64,000 bases of DNA from an uncultured Alphaproteobacteria bacterium (GCA_934255405.1 CAKQNT010000005.1:38503-102502); one strand, 5' to 3'. Positions 1-8,155 are shown, counted from the stretch's first letter. The notes: a model not told the origin generated them from the sequence alone. A program made the numbers and translations.

Positions 1-92
1 ACGAAACGTTTTATCTCTCCGGAAATCTCGCTGACGCTGAACTCCGGAACTGGTTTGGGCTCGCTGCGGGAGTATGATAGTAAGTCTTCCAT
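1..92 (-). CDS. xseA: Exodeoxyribonuclease VII large subunit, N-terminal fragment
   Basis: Reading the minus strand from an ATG at 92 gives about 30 codons that run off the left edge. The peptide contains PEFSVSEISGEIKRFV, the typical start of the OB-fold (tRNA_anti-like) DNA-binding domain at the N-terminus of XseA. In the family, XseA combines with several copies of XseB to degrade single-stranded DNA into oligonucleotides. The matching small subunit gene xseB lies at the far end of this window (59178-59450), so the two subunits are unlinked, which is common. Only the first 30 residues are visible, so the identification rests on this short but characteristic segment. Confidence 0.75.
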   Translation of the reverse strand, partial: MEDLLSYSRSEPKPVPEFSVSEISGEIKRF

Positions 93-284
93 TGTATAAC
101 CTCGAATATGAGGCGATTTTATATGTTTTTGTATGAGATGTTAAGCGAATATTGTCCTATGTGGAAGATATTTAGTTCGGCAAAAGAGGCAATTTGTGGT
201 TTGGTTAATTTCTTAGAAAATGCTTGGTTAAGCCGTTAGTGTTCATTAGAAATTATTTGTTTGAAGTCTATTAGAGGTTATTAG

Positions 285-332
285 TTTGAGATTTTTTGTG
301 TTCATTATTTGAGATTTTTTTGTGTTCATTAT
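285..332. repeat. Short tandem direct repeat, two copies of a 23-24 bp unit
   Basis: The unit tttgagatttttt(t)gtgttcattat occurs at 285-307 and 308-332, with one T inserted in the second copy. A third, diverged start of the unit (tttgac) forms the -35 box of the promoter that follows. Seen directly; function unknown. Confidence 0.7.
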
Positions 333-361
333 TTGACATTGCAAAAATTTTAATATACAAT
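333..361 (+). promoter_or_regulatory. Sigma70-like promoter upstream of the HigA-like gene
   Basis: A perfect TTGACA (333-338) is followed after 17 bp by TACAAT (356-361), five of six matches to the -10 consensus. It points to the HigA-like gene, whose start lies about 240 bp downstream, implying a long leader. Predicted from sequence only. Confidence 0.55.
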
Positions 362-389
362 TATTATCGTTTATCGATAGGCGATAATA
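362..389. promoter_or_regulatory. Inverted repeat directly after the -10 box, candidate operator
   Basis: TATTATCG (362-369) is matched by CGATAATA (382-389), a perfect 8-bp inverted repeat around a 12-bp spacer that itself contains the palindrome TATCGATA (372-379). It overlaps the predicted transcription start. HigA-type antitoxins commonly repress their own promoters through palindromes at such positions, so autoregulation is a reasonable inference. Confidence 0.45.
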
Positions 390-598
390 TGTGCATTATC
401 AATATGATGTGATGTTATTGTGTTGTGATGTGTTGTTAATGTGATGTTCTATGTTTTGATGCGATCTTGTTTGAAGTGGTGCTTGTTTTGTAAAGTGATG
501 TATTGTGAATAGTGATTTGATTTGTTGTTAGCGCTTGGGGTGTGTTGTAGTAGAGCTGTTAATTGGTGTGATTAATCTTAAGACTGTAAGGGGCAATT

Positions 599-898
599 AT
601 GTCAGAATTGGAAAATAAAGGTGTGAGTGAAATTAAACGGCTTTGTGGCATTTATGGAATTTCGCCGATTGAATTGTCTTTATACTTGCAAATTACTTGG
701 ACCAGAATTTATGAAATATTGTCCGGAAGGCGGAGAATTACTCCGGATACGGATATTAGGCTGTGTCATTTTTTTAATTTGGCTTATGGGCATTTTGCCA
801 AATTACAACTGGAGTATGATTTGCAGATATCCGAAAACGAGTTGGCTGATAGTTTGGAGAAATTGCCAATCGTTGATGGGACTGTAAAAGCGTTGTAA
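599..898 (+). CDS. HigA-like XRE-family antitoxin/regulator, apparently without a toxin partner
   Basis: A 99-residue protein preceded by AAGGGG 6 nt before ATG. Residues about 20-60 match the helix-turn-helix of the HigA addiction-module antidote family: a helix resembling ISPIELSLYLQIT, then the recognition-helix segment RIYEILSGRRRITPDT, then an aligned 'LAYGHFAKLQLEYDL' tail (HigA proteins have FW..LQ..YDL here). HigA normally neutralises the ribosome-dependent RNase HigB and represses the operon. No higB-like ORF is found upstream (93-598), and the next gene (ftsY) is convergent and begins 3 bp away. It may be an orphan antitoxin kept as a DNA-binding regulator. Family assignment is fairly sure; function is inferred. 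Confidence 0.65.
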   Translation: MSELENKGVSEIKRLCGIYGISPIELSLYLQITWTRIYEILSGRRRITPDTDIRLCHFFNLAYGHFAKLQLEYDLQISENELADSLEKLPIVDGTVKAL

Positions 899-900
899 TT

Positions 901-1809
901 TTAGTTTAATCCCAGCAGGCTTTGACTGTATTCTTCGGCATTAAATTCTTGCAAGTCTGCAATTCCTTCGCCAATCCCGATGAAATATACCGGTGTGGGG
1001 CATTCTGTGGCAATTGCCGCTAAAATTCCGCCTTTGGCGGTGCCGTCAAGTTTGTTGATTATCAGACCGTTAACATTAACTGCTTTTTTGAACACTTTTA
1101 CTTGGTCTAGTGCATTTTGTCCGGTGGTGGCATCGAGGCAAAGCAATGTATGATGCGGAGCATCGGGCAAAACTTTTTTGATTACGCGCACAATTTTTTG
1201 CAGTTCCTCAATTAAGTTGGTTTTGTTTTGTAAACGACCGGCGGTGTCTATAAAGACAAGGTCATCATTTTGACGGATAGCTTCCTCCAGACCGTCAAAA
1301 CACAAACCGGCAGCATCGCAACCTTGAGGACCACAAAAAACACGGACGTTGTTGCGCTCTCCCCATACGTTTAATTGTTCTACTGCGGCAGCGCGGAAAG
1401 TGTCTGCGGCAATCAGAGAAATCTTTTTATCTTTGAATTTGGCTGCCAGTTTGCCTATGGTGGTAGTCTTTCCTGCGCCGTTGACGCCAACCATCATGAT
1501 CACAGTAGGGTGGTTGTTGCCTAAAATTAATTTTTGTTCGCAAGGAGACAAAATATTTTGCAGCGAGGATGACAGGCGTTGACGAATTTCTTTATCATCA
1601 GCATTTTTATCAATTTTTTGCGCAGAAAAATCTTTGATTATGCGGGTTGTTGCGGCAATCCCCATGTCGGCACAAATCAGTAATTCTTCAAGTTCTTCAC
1701 GGGTGGCGGAATCCAGATTGCGGCTTCCGAATATGCTGCTCAAACCAGAAGTAAGCGGTGTCGATGTTTTCTTGAGTCCCAAACCCAGTTTGGAAAACCA
1801 ATTAGTCAT
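901..1809 (-). CDS. ftsY: Signal recognition particle receptor FtsY
   Basis: 302-residue SRP-family GTPase. It has the N-domain helical bundle (about residues 25-90), the P-loop VGVNGAGKTTT near residue 107, the DTFRAAA insertion-box motif, DTAGRLQNK (G3) and NKLDGTAKGG (G4/G5). FtsY docks ribosome-SRP complexes at the inner membrane so that membrane proteins are inserted by SecYEG. The acidic A-domain of E. coli FtsY is absent, leaving a short basic/amphipathic N-terminus. The ATG at 1809 overlaps the end of mtaB by 8 bp (ATGACTAA), so the two genes are translationally coupled; an upstream in-frame TTG at 1812 is less likely. Confidence 0.95.
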   Translation of the reverse strand: MTNWFSKLGLGLKKTSTPLTSGLSSIFGSRNLDSATREELEELLICADMGIAATTRIIKDFSAQKIDKNADDKEIRQRLSSSLQNILSPCEQKLILGNNHPTVIMMVGVNGAGKTTTIGKLAAKFKDKKISLIAADTFRAAAVEQLNVWGERNNVRVFCGPQGCDAAGLCFDGLEEAIRQNDDLVFIDTAGRLQNKTNLIEELQKIVRVIKKVLPDAPHHTLLCLDATTGQNALDQVKVFKKAVNVNGLIINKLDGTAKGGILAAIATECPTPVYFIGIGEGIADLQEFNAEEYSQSLLGLN

Positions 1810-2845
1810 CAATAACTTCTCCTTCTAATCTCAGTAGACGAGCGCGTTCTTTGCGGATTTCTACGGGAACCTGCGGCATTAGGGCGGCAGGAGTTCCGGG
1901 GCGTTCTGAATATGGAAATACGTGCAACTTGCTGATTCCGGCTTCTCTTACCAATTTGATGGTATTTTGAAATTGTTCATCGGTTTCGGTTGGAAATCCA
2001 CAGATAAAGTCTGCGCCGAAAACAGAATTTGGTCTGGCTTCGCGTAGTTTGGCGCAAAGCCTTATTACATCTTCTCTGCTATGGCGGCGACGCATACGTT
2101 TTAATACTAAGTTATCCCCAGATTGGATTGAGAAGTGAAAGTGAGGGGTGATGTTGGGGTGTTGTTTTACCAGCTCAATAAAATCATCATCAATGGCAGC
2201 AGGATCAAGAGAGCCAAACTGCAATGCCGGTAGTTCGGGAATTTTTTGAAGGATTTCTTTGATCAGTCCGCTGAATGAAGGTTGATAAGAACAAACATCG
2301 ACGCCGGTGAGGCAGATTTCTTCAAAGCCTTGAAATAATAATTCTTTGATTTGTCTTATGACTTCTGCTGCCGGAACCGAGCGATTGGCGCCGCGAGCGT
2401 AGGGTACAATACAATAAGTGCAACGGTGATTGCAACCTTGTTGAACTTGTACAAAAGCACGCTGGCGACCTTCAAAGCCGGTAATTAAATAGTGGTCATA
2501 ATTGTCATAGTCAAAAATGTTGCCAACAATGCTCTTTTCGGTAATTGGAGCGGATATGTATTTGAGAATTTCGTTTTTTTCTTTGTTGCCCAAGATTAAG
2601 TCTGCTTCCGGCATATCGGCAAATTTTTGCGCGGCAATTTGCGCGGCGCAGCCGGTTACAACAATACGAGCATGAGGATTTTCACGCCGGAGTTTGCGAA
2701 TTGTCTGGCGGCATTGGCGTTCGGCTTCGGCGGTAACCGCGCAAGTGTTTATTACTATCAAATCTTCGTGTTCGGCTAGTTTTTCTTTAAGAATCTCTGA
2801 TTCATAAGCATTTAGACGGCAGCCGAGAGTGATAACTTTGACCAT
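1802..2845 (-). CDS. mtaB: MtaB-type tRNA t6A37 methylthiotransferase, short form
   Basis: 347-residue radical-SAM methylthiotransferase. The N-terminal UPF0004 domain carries its three cysteines (TLGCRLN, INTCAVT, VTGCAAQ) and the radical-SAM domain has the CNHRCTYC cluster motif. MtaB converts t6A to ms2t6A at position 37 of tRNAs. The protein stops shortly after the radical-SAM domain (PGTPAALMPQVP...), so the C-terminal TRAM domain found in most MiaB/MtaB proteins of 400-450 residues seems to be missing. The stop overlaps the ftsY start by 8 bp. MtaB is preferred over MiaB/RimO because of the CRLNAYES start and the overall size, with some uncertainty. Confidence 0.85.
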   Translation of the reverse strand: MVKVITLGCRLNAYESEILKEKLAEHEDLIVINTCAVTAEAERQCRQTIRKLRRENPHARIVVTGCAAQIAAQKFADMPEADLILGNKEKNEILKYISAPITEKSIVGNIFDYDNYDHYLITGFEGRQRAFVQVQQGCNHRCTYCIVPYARGANRSVPAAEVIRQIKELLFQGFEEICLTGVDVCSYQPSFSGLIKEILQKIPELPALQFGSLDPAAIDDDFIELVKQHPNITPHFHFSIQSGDNLVLKRMRRRHSREDVIRLCAKLREARPNSVFGADFICGFPTETDEQFQNTIKLVREAGISKLHVFPYSERPGTPAALMPQVPVEIRKERARLLRLEGEVIDD

Positions 2846-3039
2846 GGCGTTCTTTCAGTTGAATATTTGTCGTTAATATAAAGTCAAAACCCTGAAAGTG
2901 CAAGAAACTTCTGGAGGTATTATGGCCTTAAATATAAGTTATTGATTTATTAATAAATATTGAATACACTCTTTGGTATCTGGAACAAATGCCGCAAGGT
3001 GTGAGCTCCGGAATTTTTATCAACATAAGGAGAGTATTC

Positions 3040-3822
3040 ATGAAATATAAGACTATGTTACTTGCTTCTGCTGCTGTTATGTTTGCCGGTTCGGCTATGG
3101 CGGCTGACTTGACTAATCCGTTCTATACTCCTAATGAAGGAGCGTTTACTTCTGATACTGCCGTAGCACATAATCGTGTATCTTATAAGCATGGCGTTGC
3201 TGCTGATAAACAAACCGTTTTGGGTGAAAAGCTGACCTATGGCGTAACTGATCAGTTGGCTGTTTGGGGCGCTGTTACTAACTACTTTGATACTAATCAT
3301 GAATTTAATAATGACCACAACTTTGAATATAATGTAGGCGCTGCTTATAATATGAGAGAGGGCAATGTTTTGGCTCAAGTTGCCGGTGGTTATTATACAT
3401 GGAATCCTAAAGATTTTTATGGCAAGAAAGATGCCAAAGAAGCCAATGGCGGATATGATCGTTGGGAAAAATATCTGGAAGGTGAACTGAAACTCGGCTA
3501 TGATATGGGTGATGGTTTGGTACCTTATGTTGCTTATAAATTGACAGGACAGGTCGATATTGCAGATCGCGAGTTAGACCAGTCAGTTAAAGCCGGTGTT
3601 CATAAATATGACGGTGATTGGGTCGTTGATGCCGGTGTTCGTTATGACTTTAACACCGATGGCAAGAATAGCAATAAATGGTTTGCTGAAGCAGCGGTTG
3701 ATTACTATGTAAGAGATAATGTTGCTCTGGGTATGTTTGGCGATTATTTCTTGGCCGGTAATGGTTCTGATGAAATCCGCTATGACTACACCGCCGGTGC
3801 TCATGTAAAAGTTTTGTTCTAA
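3040..3822 (+). CDS. Outer-membrane beta-barrel protein (porin-like)
   Basis: 260-residue secreted protein. The start at 3040 is chosen because AAGGAGAG lies 6 nt upstream and because it gives a clean signal peptide (MKYKTMLLASAAVMFAGSAMA, cleavage AMA|A); an upstream in-frame start at 2989 would bury it. The mature part alternates hydrophobic and polar residues, with aromatic girdles such as YNVGAAYNM, LKLGYDMG and VPYVAYKLTG, and ends with ...AGAHVKVLF, a terminal Phe typical of beta-barrels. No specific family is recognised. It stands alone and is followed by a strong terminator. Confidence 0.7.
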   Translation: MKYKTMLLASAAVMFAGSAMAADLTNPFYTPNEGAFTSDTAVAHNRVSYKHGVAADKQTVLGEKLTYGVTDQLAVWGAVTNYFDTNHEFNNDHNFEYNVGAAYNMREGNVLAQVAGGYYTWNPKDFYGKKDAKEANGGYDRWEKYLEGELKLGYDMGDGLVPYVAYKLTGQVDIADRELDQSVKAGVHKYDGDWVVDAGVRYDFNTDGKNSNKWFAEAAVDYYVRDNVALGMFGDYFLAGNGSDEIRYDYTAGAHVKVLF

Positions 3823-3844
3823 TATTTAGACAGAACTCAAAAGA

Positions 3845-3870
3845 AAAGGCTCTCTGTTTGGAGAGCCTTT
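3845..3870. terminator. Bidirectional intrinsic terminator
   Basis: Perfect 10-bp stem (aaaggctctc at 3845-3854, gagagccttt at 3861-3870) with a 6-nt loop, flanked by A and T runs. It lies between the convergent barrel-protein gene and ldh and can serve both. Confidence 0.9.
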
Positions 3871-3889
3871 TTGCTTGATAAATAATAAC

Positions 3890-4843
3890 TTATTTTTTGT
3901 CAGAGCTGATTTGTGCCAGCGCTTCTTCTGAAAATTGTTTGATTTTTTCAGCGCTGAATTTAACATCGCGATGCTCGCTCTCAGACAAACGCGGATAAAT
4001 AACACTATGGACACCACGTTTACCAACAACGGTAGGCATAGAAAGGCATACATCAGAAATACCCTCCACATTGTCTTGGTGCGAAGATACGGTAAGAATC
4101 GCATATTCGTTGGTGGTGATGGCCTGACAAATGCGGCACAAAGCACCGGCAATGCCATAAAATGTGGCGCCCTTGCCCTCAATAATCTTGTAGGCCGCGT
4201 TACGAACACAATCATCAATTTCAGCCTTAACATCAGGAGTTAGCGGTTTGTCAATCATACGGGCAAGCTCTTCAATCTGAACTGTGCCGCCATCGCCGTT
4301 AGACCAAATCAAAACTTCACTATCGCCATGTTCGCCCAAGACGTTGGCGTGAACAGATTTGGGAGAAATCCCCAAATGATAGCCAAGCAAGGTACGAAAA
4401 CGCGATGTGTCAAGAACAGTGCCGGAGCCGATAACTCTCTCTTTGGGAAAACCGGAAAGTTTGAGGGCAACCTCAGTCATAATATCTACCGGATTGGAGG
4501 CAATCAGCAAAGTGGTATCCGGAGCATTAGCAACAACCTGCGGAATGATGCTTTCAAAGATTTTTACATTGCGCCCCAACAAATCAATTCTGGTTTCTCC
4601 CGGCTTTTGGTTGGCGCCTGCTGTAACAATAACAACTTCACATCCGGCCAAATCCGCATAATTTCCAGCCTTGATTTTGTTGGCATAAGCAAACGGCGTA
4701 GCATGAGCAATATCCATCGCCTCAGCTTCCGCTCTCTTTTCATTAGCATCAATCAAAACAACTTTTCTGGCAACGCCGCGCATAATCAATGCGAAGGCTG
4801 CTGCACTGCCGACTTGTCCGGCTCCTATAATACCTACTTTCAT
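3890..4843 (-). CDS. ldh: L-lactate dehydrogenase (NAD-dependent)
   Basis: 317-residue NAD-dependent 2-hydroxyacid dehydrogenase. Rossmann motif GIIGAGQVGSA (residues 4-14), active-site loop GANQKPGETR with Gln79, and catalytic His172 in LGEHGDS. In the LDH/MDH superfamily, Gln in this loop favours pyruvate and Arg favours oxaloacetate, so lactate dehydrogenase is chosen over malate dehydrogenase. It would regenerate NAD+ by reducing pyruvate, consistent with a fermentative or microaerobic gut lifestyle. The start at 4843 has AAGGAG 8 nt upstream; a longer in-frame ORF to 4912 reads into the repeat and is rejected. Confidence 0.9.
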   Translation of the reverse strand: MKVGIIGAGQVGSAAAFALIMRGVARKVVLIDANEKRAEAEAMDIAHATPFAYANKIKAGNYADLAGCEVVIVTAGANQKPGETRIDLLGRNVKIFESIIPQVVANAPDTTLLIASNPVDIMTEVALKLSGFPKERVIGSGTVLDTSRFRTLLGYHLGISPKSVHANVLGEHGDSEVLIWSNGDGGTVQIEELARMIDKPLTPDVKAEIDDCVRNAAYKIIEGKGATFYGIAGALCRICQAITTNEYAILTVSSHQDNVEGISDVCLSMPTVVGKRGVHSVIYPRLSESEHRDVKFSAEKIKQFSEEALAQISSDKK

Positions 4844-4859
4844 TTTATTCTCCTTTTTA

Positions 4860-4980
4860 GAGGTTGCTCTATGGACACCTAAAGCACCTGCCTGCAGTCT
4901 CGGAAAATTCATGTACTATTTTGTACACTAGAATTTTCCTCGCTTTGCCAAGCACTTTATTTGTCGCATATATCAACCTC
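4860..4980. repeat. Large imperfect palindrome (GTAC-core family), copy 1
   Basis: The 121-bp segment begins GAGGTTG and ends CAACCTC; left arm motif ACACCTAAAGCAC pairs with right arm CACTTTATTTGT. The centre is TCATGTAC (4909-4916), a short loop, then GTACACTA, flanked by a perfect GGAAAATT/AATTTTCC pair. It sits just upstream of ldh. See the family description in the findings. Confidence 0.8.
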
Positions 4981-4987
4981 TATTCTT

Positions 4988-5100
4988 GATATATTTGAGG
5001 TTGTTCTATGGACACCTAAAGCACTTGTCTGCAGTTGTTTAGATATATTTGAGGTTACTCTATGCATATCTAAAGTACCTGCCTGCAGTCTCGGAAAATT
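4988..5100. repeat. Two tandem partial left arms of the GTAC-core palindrome
   Basis: Two direct copies with a 54-bp period, starting at 4988 and 5042 (gatatatttgaggtt...). Each repeats the left arm of copy 1 (GAGGTTNNTCTATG..., CTGCAGT) but no right arm follows, so these look like deletion or duplication remnants. Only the second continues into CTCGGAAAATT. Confidence 0.7.
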
Positions 5101-5201
5101 GCTATTTATTATATTCCGATTTGGTGTCTGCACACTCTTTATTATTTTCTAAATTTCTTTTCCTGTTTATATATATAAATGTTTTATAAAATTACAATAA
5201 A

Positions 5202-5227
5202 AAAAGGCTGCTTGGAGGCAGCCTTTT
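5202..5227 (-). terminator. Intrinsic terminator of the acidic membrane protein gene
   Basis: Perfect 10-bp stem (5202-5211 with 5218-5227, aaaaggctgc/gcagcctttt) and 6-nt loop. Reading the minus strand it is followed by a T run, and it lies 26 bp past the stop of the 5253-5603 gene. Confidence 0.85.
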
Positions 5228-5252
5228 GGTAACAAAATCTTTCGATTTGTTA

Positions 5253-5603
5253 TTATTTTGCGGCAGGAGCCGGAGCTTCAGCCGGTTTTTCTGTAGCCGG
5301 AGCGGCAGGGGCTTCGGCAGCCGGAGCAGCAGCTTCTTCTGCAACCGGAGCAGCAGGTGCTTCGGCAGCGCCTTCTTCAACCACTGTTTCATCTTCGTCA
5401 GCGGTGGCTTCCGGATTAGTTTCAATAACTTCTTCCGCTTCAACCTCGGCAACATCGCCATCAGCAATGGCATCATCGGCAACAACGCCTTCTTCAACCA
5501 CAACCACTTCTTCAGGAGCAGTAACGGTGTTATTGCGTTTTACAAACTGACCGATTACCAACAAAGCAACAATTACCAGAACAATATAAAAAATCTTTTT
5601 CAT
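5253..5603 (-). CDS. Small acidic Ala/Glu/Pro-rich single-pass membrane protein
   Basis: 116 residues. One N-terminal hydrophobic helix (residues about 3-20, KIFYIVLVIVALLVIG), then a low-complexity tail rich in Ala, Glu, Val and Pro with repeats of APAAP/AEEAAAP type and few positive charges. No family is recognised. The tail resembles periplasm-spanning linkers, so an N-in anchor with a flexible periplasmic segment is plausible. It is monocistronic, with its own terminator. The reversed strand also reads as a Ser/Phe-rich ORF, which is a shadow. Confidence 0.65.
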   Translation of the reverse strand: MKKIFYIVLVIVALLVIGQFVKRNNTVTAPEEVVVVEEGVVADDAIADGDVAEVEAEEVIETNPEATADEDETVVEEGAAEAPAAPVAEEAAAPAAEAPAAPATEKPAEAPAPAAK

Positions 5604-5681
5604 CAGAAACCTCTTGGATAAAATTATGTATCGGTTAATAGATTAGGAATTTAGTAGATAAATGTCAATATGAATCGCAAA

Positions 5682-6476
5682 TTATCTGACGCCAAAACGA
5701 TTACCCGAGCCATAATGCTTAAGCCCCTGGCGATATGCCCAGATTCCTAGACCTAAAAAGGCAAAAACTCCGCAGCAAAGAATGCCAAGATCAATAAAAT
5801 TAAAGTTACGAATCAGTTCTACCGGATATAAAGATATCAGTCCGGCGGGAATTATGGTTAAGAATACCAATTTATACCATCCGGTGAAGATAGATGCCGG
5901 TTGACTGGCAAAAGTGAGTAGCGACATGGTGATGTTGTCTCCTAAGCGTTGCGAATCGCTGACAAAAAATGCCAGACACGAAACCAATAATCGGAATCCG
6001 TATATCAACAAAAATGCCAAGAATGAACATAACAGCATAATGCCGAAACTTTTGAGGCTGACATATCCGGACATAAAATATACTAAGAATCCGGTGACAT
6101 AGTCTCCCCAGTTGGCAAAAGTGGACTCGGAGGTGGAAATCAGAAATAAACTGCTGCGAGGCGATATCAGGTAGTTGTCTAAATTGCCGTTATCAATATA
6201 TTCGGGCAGAGTTTGAATACCACGGGCAAACAAGGCAAAGGTGGCAAAAGCATTGTTCATAACCGAGAATAACAATGCCATATCGCCAAAATGCCAGCCG
6301 TTGACAGAGCCTTTGTTCTGAAAAATTACCCACCACATAAAAACAAAAGACAGGTTGTTGATTGTCATCATCAAGACATTTACAACAGCATCGGATTTGT
6401 TCAAAAAAGCGGTTTTGAGGTTACTTTTTTGAATGAACAAAAACAATTTGCAGAGATTGATAAATTTATCCGCCAT
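5682..6476 (-). CDS. ABC-2 type transporter permease (second subunit)
   Basis: About 264 residues with six hydrophobic segments, resembling the ABC2_membrane_6/DUF990 permeases that pair with a second permease and one ATPase. The motif IDNGNLDNYLISPRSSLF resembles the family's 'G.LD.yLlkPl' segment. Substrate unknown; related systems export peptides, lipids or polysaccharide parts. Third gene of the minus-strand operon 8155-5682. The start at 6476 is favoured because AAGGG lies 9 nt upstream; the ATG at 6482 is too close to it. It overlaps the preceding permease gene by 11 bp. Confidence 0.8.
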   Translation of the reverse strand: MADKFINLCKLFLFIQKSNLKTAFLNKSDAVVNVLMMTINNLSFVFMWWVIFQNKGSVNGWHFGDMALLFSVMNNAFATFALFARGIQTLPEYIDNGNLDNYLISPRSSLFLISTSESTFANWGDYVTGFLVYFMSGYVSLKSFGIMLLCSFLAFLLIYGFRLLVSCLAFFVSDSQRLGDNITMSLLTFASQPASIFTGWYKLVFLTIIPAGLISLYPVELIRNFNFIDLGILCCGVFAFLGLGIWAYRQGLKHYGSGNRFGVR

Positions 6477-7242
6477 AGACATTTACCCTTTTGGTTAGCT
6501 TTTGGTAGGTGAAGTATGCAAAAATACCCATCAGACAGACCCAAAAACAGTTGAGAACAAAAGCATTGAGCAAATTGTTCCATGAAAAATCATAAACCAA
6601 TTTGATTGTCAGGTAGTAGAATGAATAGAACGGTGTCCATTTGGCAATGTCTACAAACCAATCAGGATAAATGCTTAAAGGAAAAATTGCTCCGCCTAAA
6701 ATAAAGGCCAGACGCTCAATAGCCATGCTGAGGGTTCTGATGCTGGAAAGCCACAGGCTGCAAAGTCCTACAGCGGTATAAAGCAGTATGTTGATGCAGG
6801 ACGAAATAAAACAAGCGCAAAAAATAATCGGAAACTGCCACCATTCAAAAGGCGGAGTTCCGGTTAAAATCAAAGTTGCGGCGGTGCCGAATCCTCCCAT
6901 AATCAGATACGATACACTCATATTGCCTATAGCTTCGGCGTAGCGCATAAAAAAGAATGATATGGGCTTGTTGATGTAATATGCCATTGTGCCAGAGCAT
7001 ATATCATCAAACAAAATACGGTCTATTTTGGGGCTGGATAGAATAATCATTTCGGCAAACAGCAGATACCATATAAATGTGCGATTTAGGCCGTTTTCCA
7101 AACTATCGGCAGCGATAACTTCCCAGAGGCGGTTGTAGATGAACAGCAAAATGAATAAGAAAAACAGCAAGCCGGAAAGGTTGGCTTTTTTGCTCCATGC
7201 TTGTTTGAAAGAGATGAGAAACAGAGCCAGATATTTATTCAC
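6466..7242 (-). CDS. ABC-2 type transporter permease (first subunit)
   Basis: 258 residues with about six membrane segments. It carries 'DDICSGTMAYYINKPISFFFMRYAE'-like sequence (residues about 78-102), matching the DUF990-type permease pattern 'i..GeIa..LlrP.s...y'. It starts at a GTG (7242) that overlaps the ATPase stop by 8 bp (GTGAATAA), indicating coupled translation. With the downstream permease it should form a heterodimeric channel. Substrate unknown. Confidence 0.8.
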   Translation of the reverse strand: MNKYLALFLISFKQAWSKKANLSGLLFFLFILLFIYNRLWEVIAADSLENGLNRTFIWYLLFAEMIILSSPKIDRILFDDICSGTMAYYINKPISFFFMRYAEAIGNMSVSYLIMGGFGTAATLILTGTPPFEWWQFPIIFCACFISSCINILLYTAVGLCSLWLSSIRTLSMAIERLAFILGGAIFPLSIYPDWFVDIAKWTPFYSFYYLTIKLVYDFSWNNLLNAFVLNCFWVCLMGIFAYFTYQKLTKRVNVYGG

Positions 7243-8155
7243 GGCGGTATATCTCCTTAATAATCTCTTCCATAGGCGGGTTTTCTACCGTCATATCAAT
7301 AACGTGGTATTTGTTTACCAGTTCATCAATGGCTTTTTTGACCGGCGTTTTTTTGGTGTTGACTTCTGTGCGAATCTTTTCACCGGTATCAGTGGCGATT
7401 TCTATATATTTTTTGCTTAGGAACGAATCTTTGAGGGTGGAAATGGAATCGTCAAAAATAATTTTTCCTTTGTTGATGATGATGACTCTTTCACAGACTT
7501 TTTCCATATCATCGGTATCGTGCGAAGTGAGGAGCAGTGTGGTCTCTTCTTCCAGCGCTTGTTTTTTTATCAGGTTGCGGATAATCTCCTTGGCGGTGAC
7601 GTCGAGCCCGATGGTCGGTTCGTCCAAAAACAATACCTGAGGTCTATGCAAAAGAGAGGTGACAATTTCGCAACGCATACGTTGTCCTAAAGACAAAGAG
7701 CGGGTGGGGTGGGTAAGCAGATCTCTTATTTCAAACAAATTTACCAATTTTGATAAGCGGCGTTTGAAAGGAATATCTGCGATGTTATATATTTTACCCA
7801 TCAGGGCAAAACTGTCTTGCACCGGAAGATTGTACCATAGTTGGGAGCGTTGTCCAAAAACAGTGCCAATGCCGGAGCTCAACTCTTGTCGGTTGTTCCA
7901 GGGAATCAGTCCGTTTACCAACGCAGTGCCCGAAGTCGGGTGTAAAATTGAAGAGAGCATTTTGATGGTGGTGGATTTGCCGGCGCCATTAGGCCCGATA
8001 AAAGCAACCCGCTCGCCTTTGGCAATATTAAAACTTATCTTGTCGACGGCAGTTATGTTTTTGTATTCCGGATGAAAAAAACTTTTGAGTGTGCCGGTGT
8101 GTTTTTGGATTTTGAATTTTTTGGTAAGTTGTTTAACTTCTATAATGTTTGTCAT
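7235..8155 (-). CDS. ABC-2 transporter ATP-binding protein
   Basis: 306 residues. Walker A GPNGAGKSTT (about residues 54-63), signature LSLGQRMRCE, Walker B VLFLDEPTIGLD, and H-loop LTSHD. The signature begins LSLGQ rather than LSGGQ, as is usual for the DUF990-linked exporter ATPases. A C-terminal extension of about 70 residues follows the nucleotide-binding domain. ATG at 8155 is taken as start; an in-frame GTG at 8167 is possible. First gene of the three-gene exporter operon. Confidence 0.9.
   Translation of the reverse strand: MTNIIEVKQLTKKFKIQKHTGTLKSFFHPEYKNITAVDKISFNIAKGERVAFIGPNGAGKSTTIKMLSSILHPTSGTALVNGLIPWNNRQELSSGIGTVFGQRSQLWYNLPVQDSFALMGKIYNIADIPFKRRLSKLVNLFEIRDLLTHPTRSLSLGQRMRCEIVTSLLHRPQVLFLDEPTIGLDVTAKEIIRNLIKKQALEEETTLLLTSHDTDDMEKVCERVIIINKGKIIFDDSISTLKDSFLSKKYIEIATDTGEKIRTEVNTKKTPVKKAIDELVNKYHVIDMTVENPPMEEIIKEIYRRE

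Larger units (their letters stand above)
93..598. other. Intergenic region, AT-rich with low-complexity GT/TG-rich stretch
   Basis: About 500 bp separate the divergent xseA and the HigA-like gene. No convincing coding sequence is present on either strand. It holds a short tandem repeat (285-332), a sigma70-like promoter (333-361), an inverted repeat just downstream (362-389), and a G/T-biased low-complexity tract (about 400-560) made of variants of 'gtgatgtt'. No toxin gene precedes the antitoxin-like gene. Confidence 0.6.

Noticed and set aside
3890..4912. Annotation of this gene as malate dehydrogenase, and its longer N-terminus
   Set aside because: Gln79 in GANQKPGETR and the LGEHGDS context favour lactate dehydrogenase; the extra 23 residues come from the palindromic repeat.
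4860..5100. CRISPR array
   Set aside because: Repeats are few, long, diverged and palindromic, with no regular unique spacers and no cas genes nearby.
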